This document shows positions 44,424 to 54,574 of a stretch of 64,000 bases of DNA, in pieces; positions within the stretch are counted from its first letter, which is position 1, and each line of letters opens with the position of its first letter. The notes beneath the pieces are model-generated. The model did not search any database, had not been told where the DNA came from, and saw only the letters and a program-made list of their open reading frames with translations. Where the stretch lies: positions 372,001 to 436,000 of the forward strand of contig NZ_JYII01000010.1 in the NCBI RefSeq assembly GCF_000948415.1. The letters are read 5' to 3'. The translations under genes and the position numbers were made by a program. Origin of the DNA: Thalassospira sp. HJ. Lineage in GTDB: Bacteria; Pseudomonadota; Alphaproteobacteria; Rhodospirillales; Thalassospiraceae.

Positions 44424-45473
44424 TTGGCAGTTAGGGCTTTTGGTGCTTATGCAGGCGACAAACCGCTTGAGGCCATGGATATCGAACGCCGCGCGACAGG
44501 CGCGCACGATGTCAAAATCGAGATCGCCTATTGCGGTGTCTGTCACTCGGATCTGCATCAGGTGCGCGCAGAGTGGGGCGGAACCCGTTGGCCCTGCGTG
44601 CCCGGTCACGAGATTGTTGGTCGCGTCACCGAAGTCGGCGGCCATGTAAAGAATTTCAAAGCCGGTGATCTGGTAGGTGTTGGTTGTATCGTTGACAGCT
44701 GCGGCGAATGCCCGGAATGCGCAGACGGTTATGAAAACTACTGCGATGGCATGATCGCGACCTATAACTTCCCGACCGAAGATGCGCCGGGTCATACTCT
44801 TGGTGGTTATTCGCAGCAGATCGTGGTCAATGAAGGCTATGTTCTTCATGTCAAACATGACGAAGACAAGCTTGCCGCTGTGGCACCGCTTCTGTGTGCG
44901 GGTATTACCACCTATTCCCCGCTCAAGCATTGGAACACCGGTCCGGGCAAGAAAGTCGGCATCGTCGGCATCGGTGGCCTTGGCCATATGGGTGTGAAAA
45001 TCGCCCATGCGATGGGCGCCCATGTCGTTGCCTTCACGACATCTGAATCCAAACGCGAAGCGGCGCTGGCCCTTGGCGCGGATGAAGTTGTTGTATCGCG
45101 CAACGAAGACGAAATGGCAGCCCATGCGCTTAGTTTCGATCTGATCCTGAATACCGTGGCTGCACCACACAATCTTGATGCCTATATCAATCTGCTCAAG
45201 CGTGATGGCACCATGACCCTGGTTGGCGTTCCGGCCGAAGCACATCCGGCCCCGAATGTTGCCGCCTTGATCTTCAAGCGTCGTTCGCTTGCGGGTTCGC
45301 TGATCGGTTGCATTCCGGAAACCCAGGAGATGCTCGATTTCTGTGCCAAGCACAACATCGTCGCAGACATCGAAATGATCCGTGCCGACGAGGTTGATGC
45401 TGCCTATGACCGCATGATCAAAGGCGACGTCAAATACCGCTTCGTGATCGATACTGCGTCGCTTGCGGGTTGA
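44424..45473 (+). CDS. Zinc-dependent alcohol dehydrogenase (YahK/cinnamyl-type)
   Basis: About 350 aa from TTG 44424, preceded by GGAGG at the right distance; ATG 44412 contains that Shine-Dalgarno and is an alternative. Catalytic Zn ligands are in CGVCHSDLH and GHEIVGRV; structural Zn Cys in CGECPECADGYENYC. The cofactor motif is GIGGLGHMGVKIA. It reduces aldehydes or oxidises alcohols with NADP(H). A terminator follows, and the TetR gene beyond it is convergent. Confidence 0.9.
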   Translation: MAVRAFGAYAGDKPLEAMDIERRATGAHDVKIEIAYCGVCHSDLHQVRAEWGGTRWPCVPGHEIVGRVTEVGGHVKNFKAGDLVGVGCIVDSCGECPECADGYENYCDGMIATYNFPTEDAPGHTLGGYSQQIVVNEGYVLHVKHDEDKLAAVAPLLCAGITTYSPLKHWNTGPGKKVGIVGIGGLGHMGVKIAHAMGAHVVAFTTSESKREAALALGADEVVVSRNEDEMAAHALSFDLILNTVAAPHNLDAYINLLKRDGTMTLVGVPAEAHPAPNVAALIFKRRSLAGSLIGCIPETQEMLDFCAKHNIVADIEMIRADEVDAAYDRMIKGDVKYRFVIDTASLAG

Positions 45474-45505
45474 TTAGCCAGAAAGCTGGTTTTGATCCAA
45501 GATTT

Positions 45506-45543
45506 AACCCCACACCACATTTTGTGATGTGGGGTTTTGTTTT
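45506..45543. terminator. Terminator between ADH and TetR genes
   Basis: AACCCCACA (45506-45514) / TGTGGGGTT (45528-45536) with a T-rich run after it on the plus strand. Serves the dehydrogenase; on the minus strand it lies beyond the TetR stop and may also end that transcript. Confidence 0.75.
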
Positions 45544-45641
45544 GTGCCCAATGCAGAGCAGTAGCTGGCCTTGTGGCAAAATTGGCCTTTCGATAGGTGA
45601 GCATCCATTCTGGGTCAAAGTAATGCACTCGTTCTGGTTCG

Positions 45642-46304
45642 TTACTTCTTCGACGTGAACTCATGTCGCGCGTAAAACCTGTTGAGTTCGTTTTGCGTTG
45701 GCGCCTGTCCGCAGAATGTTTCGACATAGCCCGGAATGCGGGCCATGCGGACAGAGAGGTCTTCGTTGGCTTTCATCGAGATATAGCCAATCTGCACCAG
45801 ATAGATGGCGCGCGCGCGGACATCGGCCATGCGTTCGTCCTGGCCAAAGCGGATGAACAGTTTGGCAAGTGCATCCAGGCGTTGCTGATCGGCCTTTTCA
45901 ATTTCGGCCCTGACGTCATCGGACTGCATAGACCAGCTACGCACGGCAAATTCCAGGCGCGAATCAAAAAGGTCGGGCATCAGCCAGAGATCGATGATGT
46001 TAAGCATCGCTTCTGAAACAGACTCGGCATAGGCCTCTGTCTGTTTGATCAGATTGCCGGTGTTTTTCTCACGCCAAAGGTCTAGCAAGGCGCCCAGCAA
46101 TTCCTTCCGGTCCTTGAAAAACCAATAGAAGCTGGTGCGTGACAGGTTGAGGCGCTTTGCCAGTGGCTGAATCTTTACACCATCCACACCGGTTTCAAGC
46201 AACGCCTCATAAGCCGCGTTCAGCCAGATCTCGGCCGATCCGCGCCAGCCGCTGTTTTGTCCGGCGCCATTTTGGGCGGCGGTATTTTCAATTTGTTCTT
46301 CCAT
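45642..46304 (-). CDS. TetR-family regulator, divergent from a demethylase gene
   Basis: About 220 aa from ATG 46304 (AAGGAC upstream); an ORF extension to 46340 is possible. TetR HTH at residues about 20-65 (AYEALLETGVDGVKIQPLAKRLNLSRTSFYWFFKDRKELL). The C-terminal ligand domain is DLWLMPDLFDSRLEFAVRSWS..., similar to regulators of betaine/stachydrine demethylation genes by context. Between it and the next gene lies a CAATGTAT-N7-ATACATTG palindrome. Ligand unknown. Confidence 0.85.
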   Translation of the reverse strand: MEEQIENTAAQNGAGQNSGWRGSAEIWLNAAYEALLETGVDGVKIQPLAKRLNLSRTSFYWFFKDRKELLGALLDLWREKNTGNLIKQTEAYAESVSEAMLNIIDLWLMPDLFDSRLEFAVRSWSMQSDDVRAEIEKADQQRLDALAKLFIRFGQDERMADVRARAIYLVQIGYISMKANEDLSVRMARIPGYVETFCGQAPTQNELNRFYARHEFTSKK

Positions 46305-46353
46305 GGACGTGTCCTTAGCAAACTGCCCGGTTCGGGACAAGCGAAGTGTACAT

Positions 46354-46376
46354 CAATGTATCTGAAATATACATTG
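46354..46376. promoter_or_regulatory. Probable TetR operator
   Basis: Perfect 8-bp arms CAATGTAT (46354-46361) and ATACATTG (46369-46376), 7-base spacer. It lies between the divergent TetR gene and the demethylase gene. TGTACAT half-motifs flank it at 46347-46353 and 46400-46405. Confidence 0.7.
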
Positions 46377-46388
46377 GTGAACTTAAAA

Positions 46389-46418
46389 TTGACATAACTG
46401 TACATTTCTGAATATCGT
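46389..46418 (+). promoter_or_regulatory. Putative promoter of the demethylase gene
   Basis: TTGACA (46389-46394) and TATCGT (46413-46418) with an 18-base spacer, immediately downstream of the TetR palindrome and 34 bases before the ATG. The -35 is perfect; the -10 is weak. Confidence 0.45.
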
Positions 46419-46451
46419 CATTGGCAGAGAGATCAAACCGGAGCCCCGCAC

Positions 46452-48488
46452 ATGTCCAACGACCCGCTTCTTCAGCCCTATCAGCTTAAACATCTGACGC
46501 TGCGTAATCGCATCATGATGACCTCGCACGAACCGGCTTATCCCGAGGATGGCATGCCGAAAGACCGTTATCGCGCCTATCATGTAGAGCGCGCCAAGGG
46601 TGGTGTTGCCATGACCATGACGGCGGGATCGGCTGCGGTGTCAAAGGACAGTCCGCCGGTCTTTAACAATCTGCTGGTCTGGAAAGACGAAGTTGTTCCG
46701 TGGATGAAGGACCTGACCGATGCGGTGCACGAACAGGGTGCCGCGGTCATGATCCAGCTGACCCATCTGGGCCGCCGCACGCGATGGGACAAGGCAAACT
46801 GGTTGCCGGTTGTCTCGCCATCACACAGGCGCGAAGCCGCGCACCGGGCCTTCCCGAAAAAGATGGAAGACTGGGATATCGAACGCATCATCAAGGATTA
46901 TGCCGACGCGGCCGAGCGCATGAAGGCCGGCGGCATGGACGGGATCGAGCTTCAGGCCTATGGCCATCTGATGGATCAGTTCTGGTCACCGCTGACCAAC
47001 GATCTTGATGGGCCTTATGGGGGCAGTATCGATAACCGCCTGCGCTTTACCTTTGATGTTCTGACCGAAATTCGCAAACGCGTCGGGCCGGACTTCATTG
47101 TCGGTGTGCGCTATACCGGGGATGAGGACCTTGATGGTGGTTTGACCCAGGAAGATGGTCTTGCGATTTCCAAGCGCCTAAAAGACAGTGGCATGGTCGA
47201 TTTCCTCAATGTCATTCGTGGGCATATCGATACCGATGCCGGCCTGACCGATGTGATCCCGATTCAGGGCATGGCGAACTCGCCGCATCTGGACTTTGCC
47301 GGCGAAATTCGTGCCGCCACCGATTTCCCGACCTTCCATGGTGCCAAAATTCCCGATGTCGCAACCGCACGCCATGCGATTGCATCGGGCAAGATCGATA
47401 TGGTCGGCATGACCCGTGCCCATATGACCGACCCGCATGTCGTCCGCAAGATTATCGAGAAACGCGAGGAAGAAATCCGCCCCTGTGTCGGCGCCAACTA
47501 TTGCCTTGATCGTATTTATCAGGGCGGCTCGGCCTATTGCATCCATAACGCAGCCACGGGTCGTGAGCTTTCGATGCCGCAAATCGTGGAAAAGGCAGAA
47601 ACCCGCAAAAAGGTCGTGATCGTCGGGTCCGGCCCGGCGGGTATGGAAGCCGCGCGTGTTGCCGGTGAACGCGGTCATGAAGTTGTTGTCTATGAAGCCG
47701 CCCCAAATCCGGGTGGGCAAATTCGCCTGACCGCGCAAAACGAACGCCGCCGCGAAATGATCAGCATCATCGACTGGCGCATGGCCGAATGTACCCGCCT
47801 GGGCGTGAGCTTCCATTTCAACACCTGGGCCGAAGCAGATACAATCACGGCGGAAAAACCAGATGTCGTCATCATCGCCACCGGCGGGATGCCCGATACC
47901 GAGGTGCTTTCAAAGGGCAATGATCTTGTGGTTTCAAGCTGGGATATCATTTCAGGTGACGTCAAACCCGGCAGTAATGTTCTGGTCTATGACGATGCCG
48001 GGGACCATGCGGGTCTGCAAGCAGCTGAACTGATTGCCCAAAGTGGTGCCAAGGTCGAAATCATGACGCCGGATCGCGCCTTTGCGCCAGAAGTCATGGC
48101 GATGAACCTTGTGCCCTATATGCGCAGCATGCAGAAGCTTGATACCACCTTTACCGTGACCTATCGCCTTGAGGCGGTCGAAAAGCAGGGCAACCAGCTG
48201 ATTGCGCATGTTGGTAGCGACTATGGCGGGGTGGCCAAGCAACGGGTCGTTGATCAGATCGTGATCAACCACGGCACCATTCCGCTTGATGATATCTATT
48301 TCGATCTCAAGCCCGGTTCATCGAACCATGGCGAAATGTCCCATGATCAGCTTCTGGCCGGTCAGCCGCAGTCGGTTGTGCGCAATCCGGACGGGGCCTA
48401 TCAGCTGTTCCGGATCGGTGATGCGGTGTCCGCGCGTAATACCCATGCGGCAATCTATGATGCGTTGCGTCTGTTAAAAGACGTCTGA
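46452..48488 (+). CDS. dgcA: TMADH/OYE-type N-demethylase (dimethylglycine or N-methylproline)
   Basis: 678 aa. N-terminal FMN TIM barrel of the old-yellow/trimethylamine dehydrogenase family (LLQPYQLKHLTLRNRIMM; HGxxG-like GIELQAYGHLMDQFWSPLTND). It is followed by the C-terminal FAD/NAD domain (KVVIVGSGPAGMEAARVAGE; NVLVYDDAGDHAGLQAAELIA). The iron-sulfur segment has C345, A348, C351 and C363: the second of four TMADH cysteines is Ala. Candidates are DgcA or stachydrine-path StcD. Given the GbcAB and SoxBDAG genes just downstream, a DgcA-like role (dimethylglycine to sarcosine) is favoured but not proven. DgcB and Etf partners are not in the window. Confidence 0.72.
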   Translation: MSNDPLLQPYQLKHLTLRNRIMMTSHEPAYPEDGMPKDRYRAYHVERAKGGVAMTMTAGSAAVSKDSPPVFNNLLVWKDEVVPWMKDLTDAVHEQGAAVMIQLTHLGRRTRWDKANWLPVVSPSHRREAAHRAFPKKMEDWDIERIIKDYADAAERMKAGGMDGIELQAYGHLMDQFWSPLTNDLDGPYGGSIDNRLRFTFDVLTEIRKRVGPDFIVGVRYTGDEDLDGGLTQEDGLAISKRLKDSGMVDFLNVIRGHIDTDAGLTDVIPIQGMANSPHLDFAGEIRAATDFPTFHGAKIPDVATARHAIASGKIDMVGMTRAHMTDPHVVRKIIEKREEEIRPCVGANYCLDRIYQGGSAYCIHNAATGRELSMPQIVEKAETRKKVVIVGSGPAGMEAARVAGERGHEVVVYEAAPNPGGQIRLTAQNERRREMISIIDWRMAECTRLGVSFHFNTWAEADTITAEKPDVVIIATGGMPDTEVLSKGNDLVVSSWDIISGDVKPGSNVLVYDDAGDHAGLQAAELIAQSGAKVEIMTPDRAFAPEVMAMNLVPYMRSMQKLDTTFTVTYRLEAVEKQGNQLIAHVGSDYGGVAKQRVVDQIVINHGTIPLDDIYFDLKPGSSNHGEMSHDQLLAGQPQSVVRNPDGAYQLFRIGDAVSARNTHAAIYDALRLLKDV

Positions 48489-48536
48489 TGTGCAGGGCAA
48501 GCGTGGCCATGTGTCGCGCTTGCCATTACCTTTCTG

Positions 48537-49415
48537 TCAGGCGGCATCAATCAGCCAGTCGACAAAGATACGGGCCTTTTCCGAGGCACGCGGATGGACG
48601 CGTAAATAAAACCCCATGGGCGAGGGGATTTCATCGGGCACCAGTTTGATCAGGCGACCGTCTTCAAGCAATGGCCCCACCAGTTCGTCCCAGCCAAGCA
48701 CAGCGCCGACGTCATCCTGGGCGGCCTGTAAGGCAATCGTGTAATTATTAAGCTTGAAGCTGCGCCCCTTGGGTGCAGGCCGTCCTAGTGCACGGAACCA
48801 GTCGGTCCATGTTGTCCAGTCGGTTTCCTCGTTATGCAGATGGATCAGGGGGCTTCGCAGCAGATCATCAATCGTTTCGATATTCTGTTCCGCCTTAAAC
48901 GCCGGTGTGCCGATGGCAGCGACCCGGTCCTGAAACAGTTTGTAGTATCCTTCGGCCCCGTCATCGGGGTTGCTGTAATGGATGCTCAGATCGCATTGCC
49001 CGGTCATGCCCGGAACGTCAGACACAATCTGCGAGACCGTAATATCGGGGTGAATCTTCCAGAAGGCGGCAATTTTTGGCGTAAGCCAAAGTGAACTGAC
49101 GGCCGTCGTTGTGCGGATTGTGACATCGACGGTTTCGGGCTGATCACGTAGCTGCAGGACCGTGTCGGAAATGGTTTCAAAGCCCCGTTGCAGGGCGACG
49201 AGCAGAAAGGCGCCTTTTTCGGTTAGTTCCACCCCGCGGTTGCGACGAATGAAAAGGGCACTGCCAATATCGGCCTCAAGCGCCTTGATCTGGTGGCTTA
49301 CAGCCGCTGGCGTGACATTGAGTTCTGCCGCCGCATCCTTGAAGCTCATATTGCGGCCCGCTGCTTCAAAGCAGATCAGGGCATTTATCGAAGACAGATC
49401 ATACGGGCGGGCCAA
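48537..49415 (-). CDS. LysR-family regulator, divergent from Rieske oxygenase gene
   Basis: 292 aa, GcvA-like. HTH at about residues 5-63 (SSINALICFEAAGRNMSFKDAA, ELNVTPAAVSHQIKALEADIG). Effector domain includes WLTPKIAAFWKIHPDITVSQIVSDV and DVGAVLGWDELVGPLLEDGRLIKLV. The promoter between it and gbcA holds a perfect 13-bp T-N11-A palindrome. It probably controls betaine oxygenase expression, possibly sensing betaine or dimethylglycine. Confidence 0.87.
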   Translation of the reverse strand: MARPYDLSSINALICFEAAGRNMSFKDAAAELNVTPAAVSHQIKALEADIGSALFIRRNRGVELTEKGAFLLVALQRGFETISDTVLQLRDQPETVDVTIRTTTAVSSLWLTPKIAAFWKIHPDITVSQIVSDVPGMTGQCDLSIHYSNPDDGAEGYYKLFQDRVAAIGTPAFKAEQNIETIDDLLRSPLIHLHNEETDWTTWTDWFRALGRPAPKGRSFKLNNYTIALQAAQDDVGAVLGWDELVGPLLEDGRLIKLVPDEIPSPMGFYLRVHPRASEKARIFVDWLIDAA

Positions 49416-49463
49416 TAGGCTCTCCTGAAAACAACGCAGGGCATATCAGGCGAGTTTTTCAGA

Positions 49464-49476
49464 TTAGTTGAACTAA
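49464..49476. promoter_or_regulatory. LysR operator before gbcA
   Basis: TTAGTT-G-AACTAA, a perfect 13-bp palindrome of T-N11-A form, centred in the divergent promoter (49 bases from the LysR start, 88 from gbcA). Confidence 0.7.
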
Positions 49477-49516
49477 ACCAAGATGAAAATTAATGCCGTT
49501 GTAAATCGCGGCATGA

Positions 49517-50806
<1,290 letters not shown>

Positions 50807-50810
50807 GGCG

Positions 50811-51878
50811 ATGTCTGTGATTGAAAAACCAAAGCTTGCCTTCTGGTCGGACACTGAAGAACTCGAATGTGTTTCGTTTCTGCCCGAAGCGCCTGATGTT
50901 ATGACCTTTTGCTTCCAGTCGGTGTCCGGTGCCTTGTTCAGCTACGACCCGGGGCAGTTTTTAACGCTGGAGTTGCCGGTGCCGGGCGGGCCGCTTTATC
51001 GGACATACACCATCTCGTCCTCGCCATCGCGTCCAACGTCCTTGACCGTGACGGTCAAGGCGCAGGCGGGATCGATCGGGACGCGCTGGATGCTCGATCA
51101 TTTGCGTCCGGGCATGCGCATTCGCGCCAAGGGACCGTCAGGCAGTTTTTCGCTGGTTAACCATCCGGCGGAGAAATACCTGTTCATTTCGGCGGGGTCG
51201 GGCATCACGCCGATGATGTCGATGACGACCTATCTCTACGATGCCGGGCGTGATCCCGACATTGTGTTCGTGAACTGCGCAAAGCGCCCATCCGAGATCA
51301 TCTTTCGCGAACGTCTGGAGCACAGCGCATCACGCATCAACGGCATCGCGCTTAAATGGGTGGTCGAGGAAGAAGATCCTTACAAACCATGGACCGGATA
51401 TCTGGGCACATTCAATCAGCTGATGCTGGGGCTGATGGCGCAGGATTATCTGGAACGCGAAGTGTTCTGTTGCGGGCCGGAGCCCTTTATGCAGGCCGTT
51501 CGCGAGGTTCTTGTCGGGCTTGGCTACGATATGGATCGTTACCATCAGGAAAGCTTCCATGCGCCGACACCGGATGTCGAAGATGTGCCCGATGATGTCG
51601 TCCCTGATGAGGAAAGCAAGGCGGTTATTGCCTTTACCGCATCGGGCATCACGGCCAATTGCACCCAAACTGATACTGTCCTTGCCGCAGCACGCAGTGC
51701 CGGGCTTGTCATCCCGTCAGGCTGTTCGATGGGGATTTGTGGAACATGCAAAGTGCGCAAGACCGAAGGTCAAGTGCATATGGTCCATAATGGAGGCATC
51801 ACCGATGATGATATCGAGGAGGGCTATATCCTTGCCTGCTGCTCAAACCCGATCGGGCAGGTCACCATCGATGCTTGA
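50811..51878 (+). CDS. gbcB: Oxygenase reductase component (GbcB-type)
   Basis: 355 aa from ATG 50811, after GAGTAGGGCG. FAD domain (YDPGQFLTLELPVPGG, RTYTISSSPSRP), NAD domain (EKYLFISAGSGITPMMSM, REVFCCGPEPFM) and C-terminal plant-type 2Fe-2S (CSMGICGTCKV ... ACCSNP). It passes electrons from NADH to the Rieske centre of GbcA. The earlier in-frame start at 50625 lies within gbcA and is discarded. Confidence 0.87.
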   Translation: MSVIEKPKLAFWSDTEELECVSFLPEAPDVMTFCFQSVSGALFSYDPGQFLTLELPVPGGPLYRTYTISSSPSRPTSLTVTVKAQAGSIGTRWMLDHLRPGMRIRAKGPSGSFSLVNHPAEKYLFISAGSGITPMMSMTTYLYDAGRDPDIVFVNCAKRPSEIIFRERLEHSASRINGIALKWVVEEEDPYKPWTGYLGTFNQLMLGLMAQDYLEREVFCCGPEPFMQAVREVLVGLGYDMDRYHQESFHAPTPDVEDVPDDVVPDEESKAVIAFTASGITANCTQTDTVLAAARSAGLVIPSGCSMGICGTCKVRKTEGQVHMVHNGGITDDDIEEGYILACCSNPIGQVTIDA

Positions 51879-51883
51879 TGCTG

Positions 51884-52909
51884 TCAGGGCAGGGTGGCCG
51901 GGACCGGAACAGTATTGCGATATTCCGACGGGTTCATGCCGATCTCGGCCTTGAAGGCATGAATGAAATGCGATGCGTCGCAAAAGCCGGTGCTGATCGC
52001 GATCTGGGTGGTGGTCTTGTTCGACTCGCCCAGCAGCTTCTTGGCGGCATCCAGCCGGATGCGAAGGGCTGCGCGTGATGGCGAAATGCCAAGATCGGCA
52101 TTGAATGCGCGTTCAAGCTTGCGGCGGGTGACACCAAGTTTCTCGGCCATCTTGGCGATGGTTTCGGGCGACTCGATATTCTGGCGCATGCGCAAAAGCG
52201 CCTTTTTCACCAGCGGTTCGCGGGCGACCAGATCAGTCTGGAAGCCCGGCTGCGGGTTTTCACCTGTCATCGCCTCGTTGATGATCATGATGCTAAGGCT
52301 TTTGGTCGCAGCTGTGCGGCCAATGTGTTTTTCAACCACCCAGGCAGCAAGATGCGCCGCACCATGCCCGCCCGAACAGGTCAGGCGATCGCGGTCGACG
52401 ACAAAGATCTGATCCGAAACCGGTTGGGCGGCTTCGAACCGCGCGACAAATTCGTCATGGTGAAACCAGCTGACACAGCAACGATATCCTTCAAGCAGGC
52501 CTGCCTCATAAAGTTCGAAAACCCCGGTACACAAGCCGATCAGGTTCTTGCCCTTGGCGGCTGCCGCCTTGAGATAGGCGATGCAATCAGATGAAAGTCC
52601 GCCTTCTTCTTGAATAAGCCCCCCGACAACCACGATATAGTCGTAGTCACCGGCATTGCGCAGGCGCGTGTCGGGCTGCACCTTGACCCCGCAACTCGAC
52701 CGTACCGGGTTCATGGTGTCAGACAGCACTGTCCAGTCGCAGTGGATCGGCCGCGAACGGTCCGCTTCATCGGCTGCCAGGCGCAAAACATCGACGAAAC
52801 TTGCGAACGCTGTCAGTGTGAAATTGTCTGCCAGCAGAAAGGCGACGCGAAGGCGCTTTTTTGCAAGGGGGTTGCCGGAGTTCGGCCCCGGGCTCGAAAA
52901 AGAGTTCAT
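51884..52909 (-). CDS. GlxA-type AraC-family activator, GbdR-like
   Basis: About 341 aa from ATG 52909; an extension to 53116 would overlap the soxB start and is discarded. The N-terminal DJ-1/PfpI-like domain spans residues about 20-200 (RVAFLLADNFTLTAFASFVDVLR, DYDYIVVVGGLIQEEG, CTGVFELYEAGLLEG). The C-terminal AraC HTH spans about 230-325 (IAKMAEKLGVTRRKLERAFNADLGISPSRAALRIRL, ISTGFCDASHFIHAFKAEIGMNPSEYR). This architecture is that of GbdR, the betaine/dimethylglycine-responsive activator of gbc and sox genes. Divergent from soxB. Confidence 0.85.
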   Translation of the reverse strand: MNSFSSPGPNSGNPLAKKRLRVAFLLADNFTLTAFASFVDVLRLAADEADRSRPIHCDWTVLSDTMNPVRSSCGVKVQPDTRLRNAGDYDYIVVVGGLIQEEGGLSSDCIAYLKAAAAKGKNLIGLCTGVFELYEAGLLEGYRCCVSWFHHDEFVARFEAAQPVSDQIFVVDRDRLTCSGGHGAAHLAAWVVEKHIGRTAATKSLSIMIINEAMTGENPQPGFQTDLVAREPLVKKALLRMRQNIESPETIAKMAEKLGVTRRKLERAFNADLGISPSRAALRIRLDAAKKLLGESNKTTTQIAISTGFCDASHFIHAFKAEIGMNPSEYRNTVPVPATLP

Positions 52910-52927
52910 GGCAAAAATATACAATGA

Positions 52928-52940
52928 AATTGTCGCAATT
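52928..52940. promoter_or_regulatory. Inverted repeat in the soxB / activator divergent promoter
   Basis: AATTG-TCG-CAATT, 5-bp arms, between the GbdR-like gene and soxB (67 bases before its start). A candidate regulator site; weak alone. Confidence 0.35.
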
Positions 52941-53006
52941 ATCCAGTCCGCAAACCAAGGACATTGATAGAGTTCCGGCAATGGTAAATCGGGGGATCGT
53001 ATAATC

Positions 53007-54260
53007 ATGACCCATTTTTCTGCGCTATCGCTTATCAAGAACGCCCTTAGTGGCCAAAAGAACTGGGAGCCACAGTGGCCCGACAGTGAGCCGAAAGCCG
53101 AGTACGATGTCATCATCGTCGGCGCGGGTGGTCATGGTCTTGGTGCGGCTTATTATCTGGCCAAGGAGCACGGCATCACCAATGTCGCCGTGATCGACAA
53201 GGGCTGGCTTGGCGGTGGTAACACCGGCCGTAACACGACGATCATTCGGTCGAACTATCTCTATGATGAAAGTGCGAAGCTTTATGATCACGCGCTTGAT
53301 CTGTGGGATGGGCTGAGCCAGGAACTAAACTACAACGTCATGTATTCGCAGCGCGGCGTTCTGATGCTTGCGCATAACGTTCATGATGTTCAAAGCTTCC
53401 AGCGCCACGTGCACGCCAACCGTCTGAACGGTGTGGATAATGTCTGGCTTTCCAAGGAAGAAGCCAAGGAATTCTGTCCGCCGCTCGATATTTCGCCAAA
53501 TGCGCGTTACCCCGTCGTCGGTGCAGCACTTCAGCGTCGCGCAGGAACTGCACGCCATGATGCGGTAGCATGGGGTTATGCCCGCGGGGCCGCGGCACGT
53601 GGTGTCGACATCATTCAGAACTGCCCGGTAACCGCCATTCGCCGTGGCCCGGATGGCCGCGTCACTGGTGTTGAAACCGCCAAGGGCTTTATTGGTGCGA
53701 AAAAGGTTGCTGTTTCGGCTGCTGGTCATACCTCGGTCGTGATGGATACGGCTGGTGTGCGCATGCCGCTTGAAAGCTATCCGCTGCAGGCACTGGTGTC
53801 CGAGCCGATCAAGCCGATCTTCCCGTGTGTTGTCATGTCCAACAGCGTTCACGCCTATATCAGCCAGTCTGACAAGGGCGAGCTCGTCATTGGGTCGGGC
53901 ACCGATCAGTATACCAGTTACTCCCAGCGTGGCGGCCTGCCGCTGATCGAGCATACGGTTGCTGCGATCTGCGAGATCTTCCCGATCTTCAACCGTATGC
54001 GCATGCTGCGTAAATGGGGCGGTATCGTTGATGTGACCCCGGACCGTTCGGCCATCCTTGGCAAGACGCCGGTGCCGGGTCTTTACGTCAACTGTGGTTG
54101 GGGTACCGGCGGGTTCAAGGCGACCCCGGGTGCAGCCCACACACTGGCATGGACCGTGGCAAAGGATGATCCGCATCCGGCCAACGCGCCCTTCACCCTT
54201 GAACGTTTCAGTACCGGTCGTCTGATTGACGAAGCCGCTGCTGCAGCTGTTGCGCACTAA
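53007..54260 (+). CDS. soxB: Sarcosine oxidase beta subunit
   Basis: 417 aa. FAD-binding motif [21 protein letters not shown] (residues about 34-53), then [21 protein letters not shown], characteristic of heterotetrameric SoxB with its covalent-FMN and FAD chemistry. The end [19 protein letters not shown] closes the DAO fold. Oxidatively demethylates sarcosine to glycine with the other three subunits, delivering C1 to tetrahydrofolate. Confidence 0.93.
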   Translation: MTHFSALSLIKNALSGQKNWEPQWPDSEPKAEYDVIIVGAGGHGLGAAYYLAKEHGITNVAVIDKGWLGGGNTGRNTTIIRSNYLYDESAKLYDHALDLWDGLSQELNYNVMYSQRGVLMLAHNVHDVQSFQRHVHANRLNGVDNVWLSKEEAKEFCPPLDISPNARYPVVGAALQRRAGTARHDAVAWGYARGAAARGVDIIQNCPVTAIRRGPDGRVTGVETAKGFIGAKKVAVSAAGHTSVVMDTAGVRMPLESYPLQALVSEPIKPIFPCVVMSNSVHAYISQSDKGELVIGSGTDQYTSYSQRGGLPLIEHTVAAICEIFPIFNRMRMLRKWGGIVDVTPDRSAILGKTPVPGLYVNCGWGTGGFKATPGAAHTLAWTVAKDDPHPANAPFTLERFSTGRLIDEAAAAAVAH

Positions 54261-54271
54261 GGAGACCGGAC

Positions 54272-54574
54272 ATGCTTCTGATCCATTGCCCCTATTGCAA
54301 TCAGACCCTGCCGGAGGCGGAATTTACCTATGCCGGTGAAGCCCATATTGCACGCCCAAGCGATCCGTCGTCGGTCAGTGACGAGGAATGGCGCGACTTC
54401 CTGTTCATCCGCACCAACGTCAAGGGCCCGCATTATGAACGCTGGCGCCACTTCCATGGCTGCGGTCGATATTTCAACGCTGTGCGTGACACTGTCAGTG
54501 ACCGGTTCCTGATCACCTATAAAACCGATGATCCCCGTCCTGAACTGTCCAAATTGTTGGAGAAATCGAAATGA
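54272..54574 (+). CDS. soxD: Sarcosine oxidase delta subunit
   Basis: 100 aa. LIHCPYCNQTLPEAEFTYAGEAH and YERWRHFHGCGRYFNA include the Cys and His residues (C6, C9, and the HGC group near 63-65) that bind zinc in SoxD. Spaced 11 bases from soxB, overlaps soxA by 4 bases (ATGA). Length is normal for the subunit. Confidence 0.92.
   Translation: MLLIHCPYCNQTLPEAEFTYAGEAHIARPSDPSSVSDEEWRDFLFIRTNVKGPHYERWRHFHGCGRYFNAVRDTVSDRFLITYKTDDPRPELSKLLEKSK

Noticed and set aside
52910..53116. Extended N-terminus of the GbdR-like activator overlapping soxB
   Set aside because: It would overlap the soxB start on the opposite strand and adds 69 residues with no family similarity; ATG 52909 begins at the expected DJ-1-like domain.
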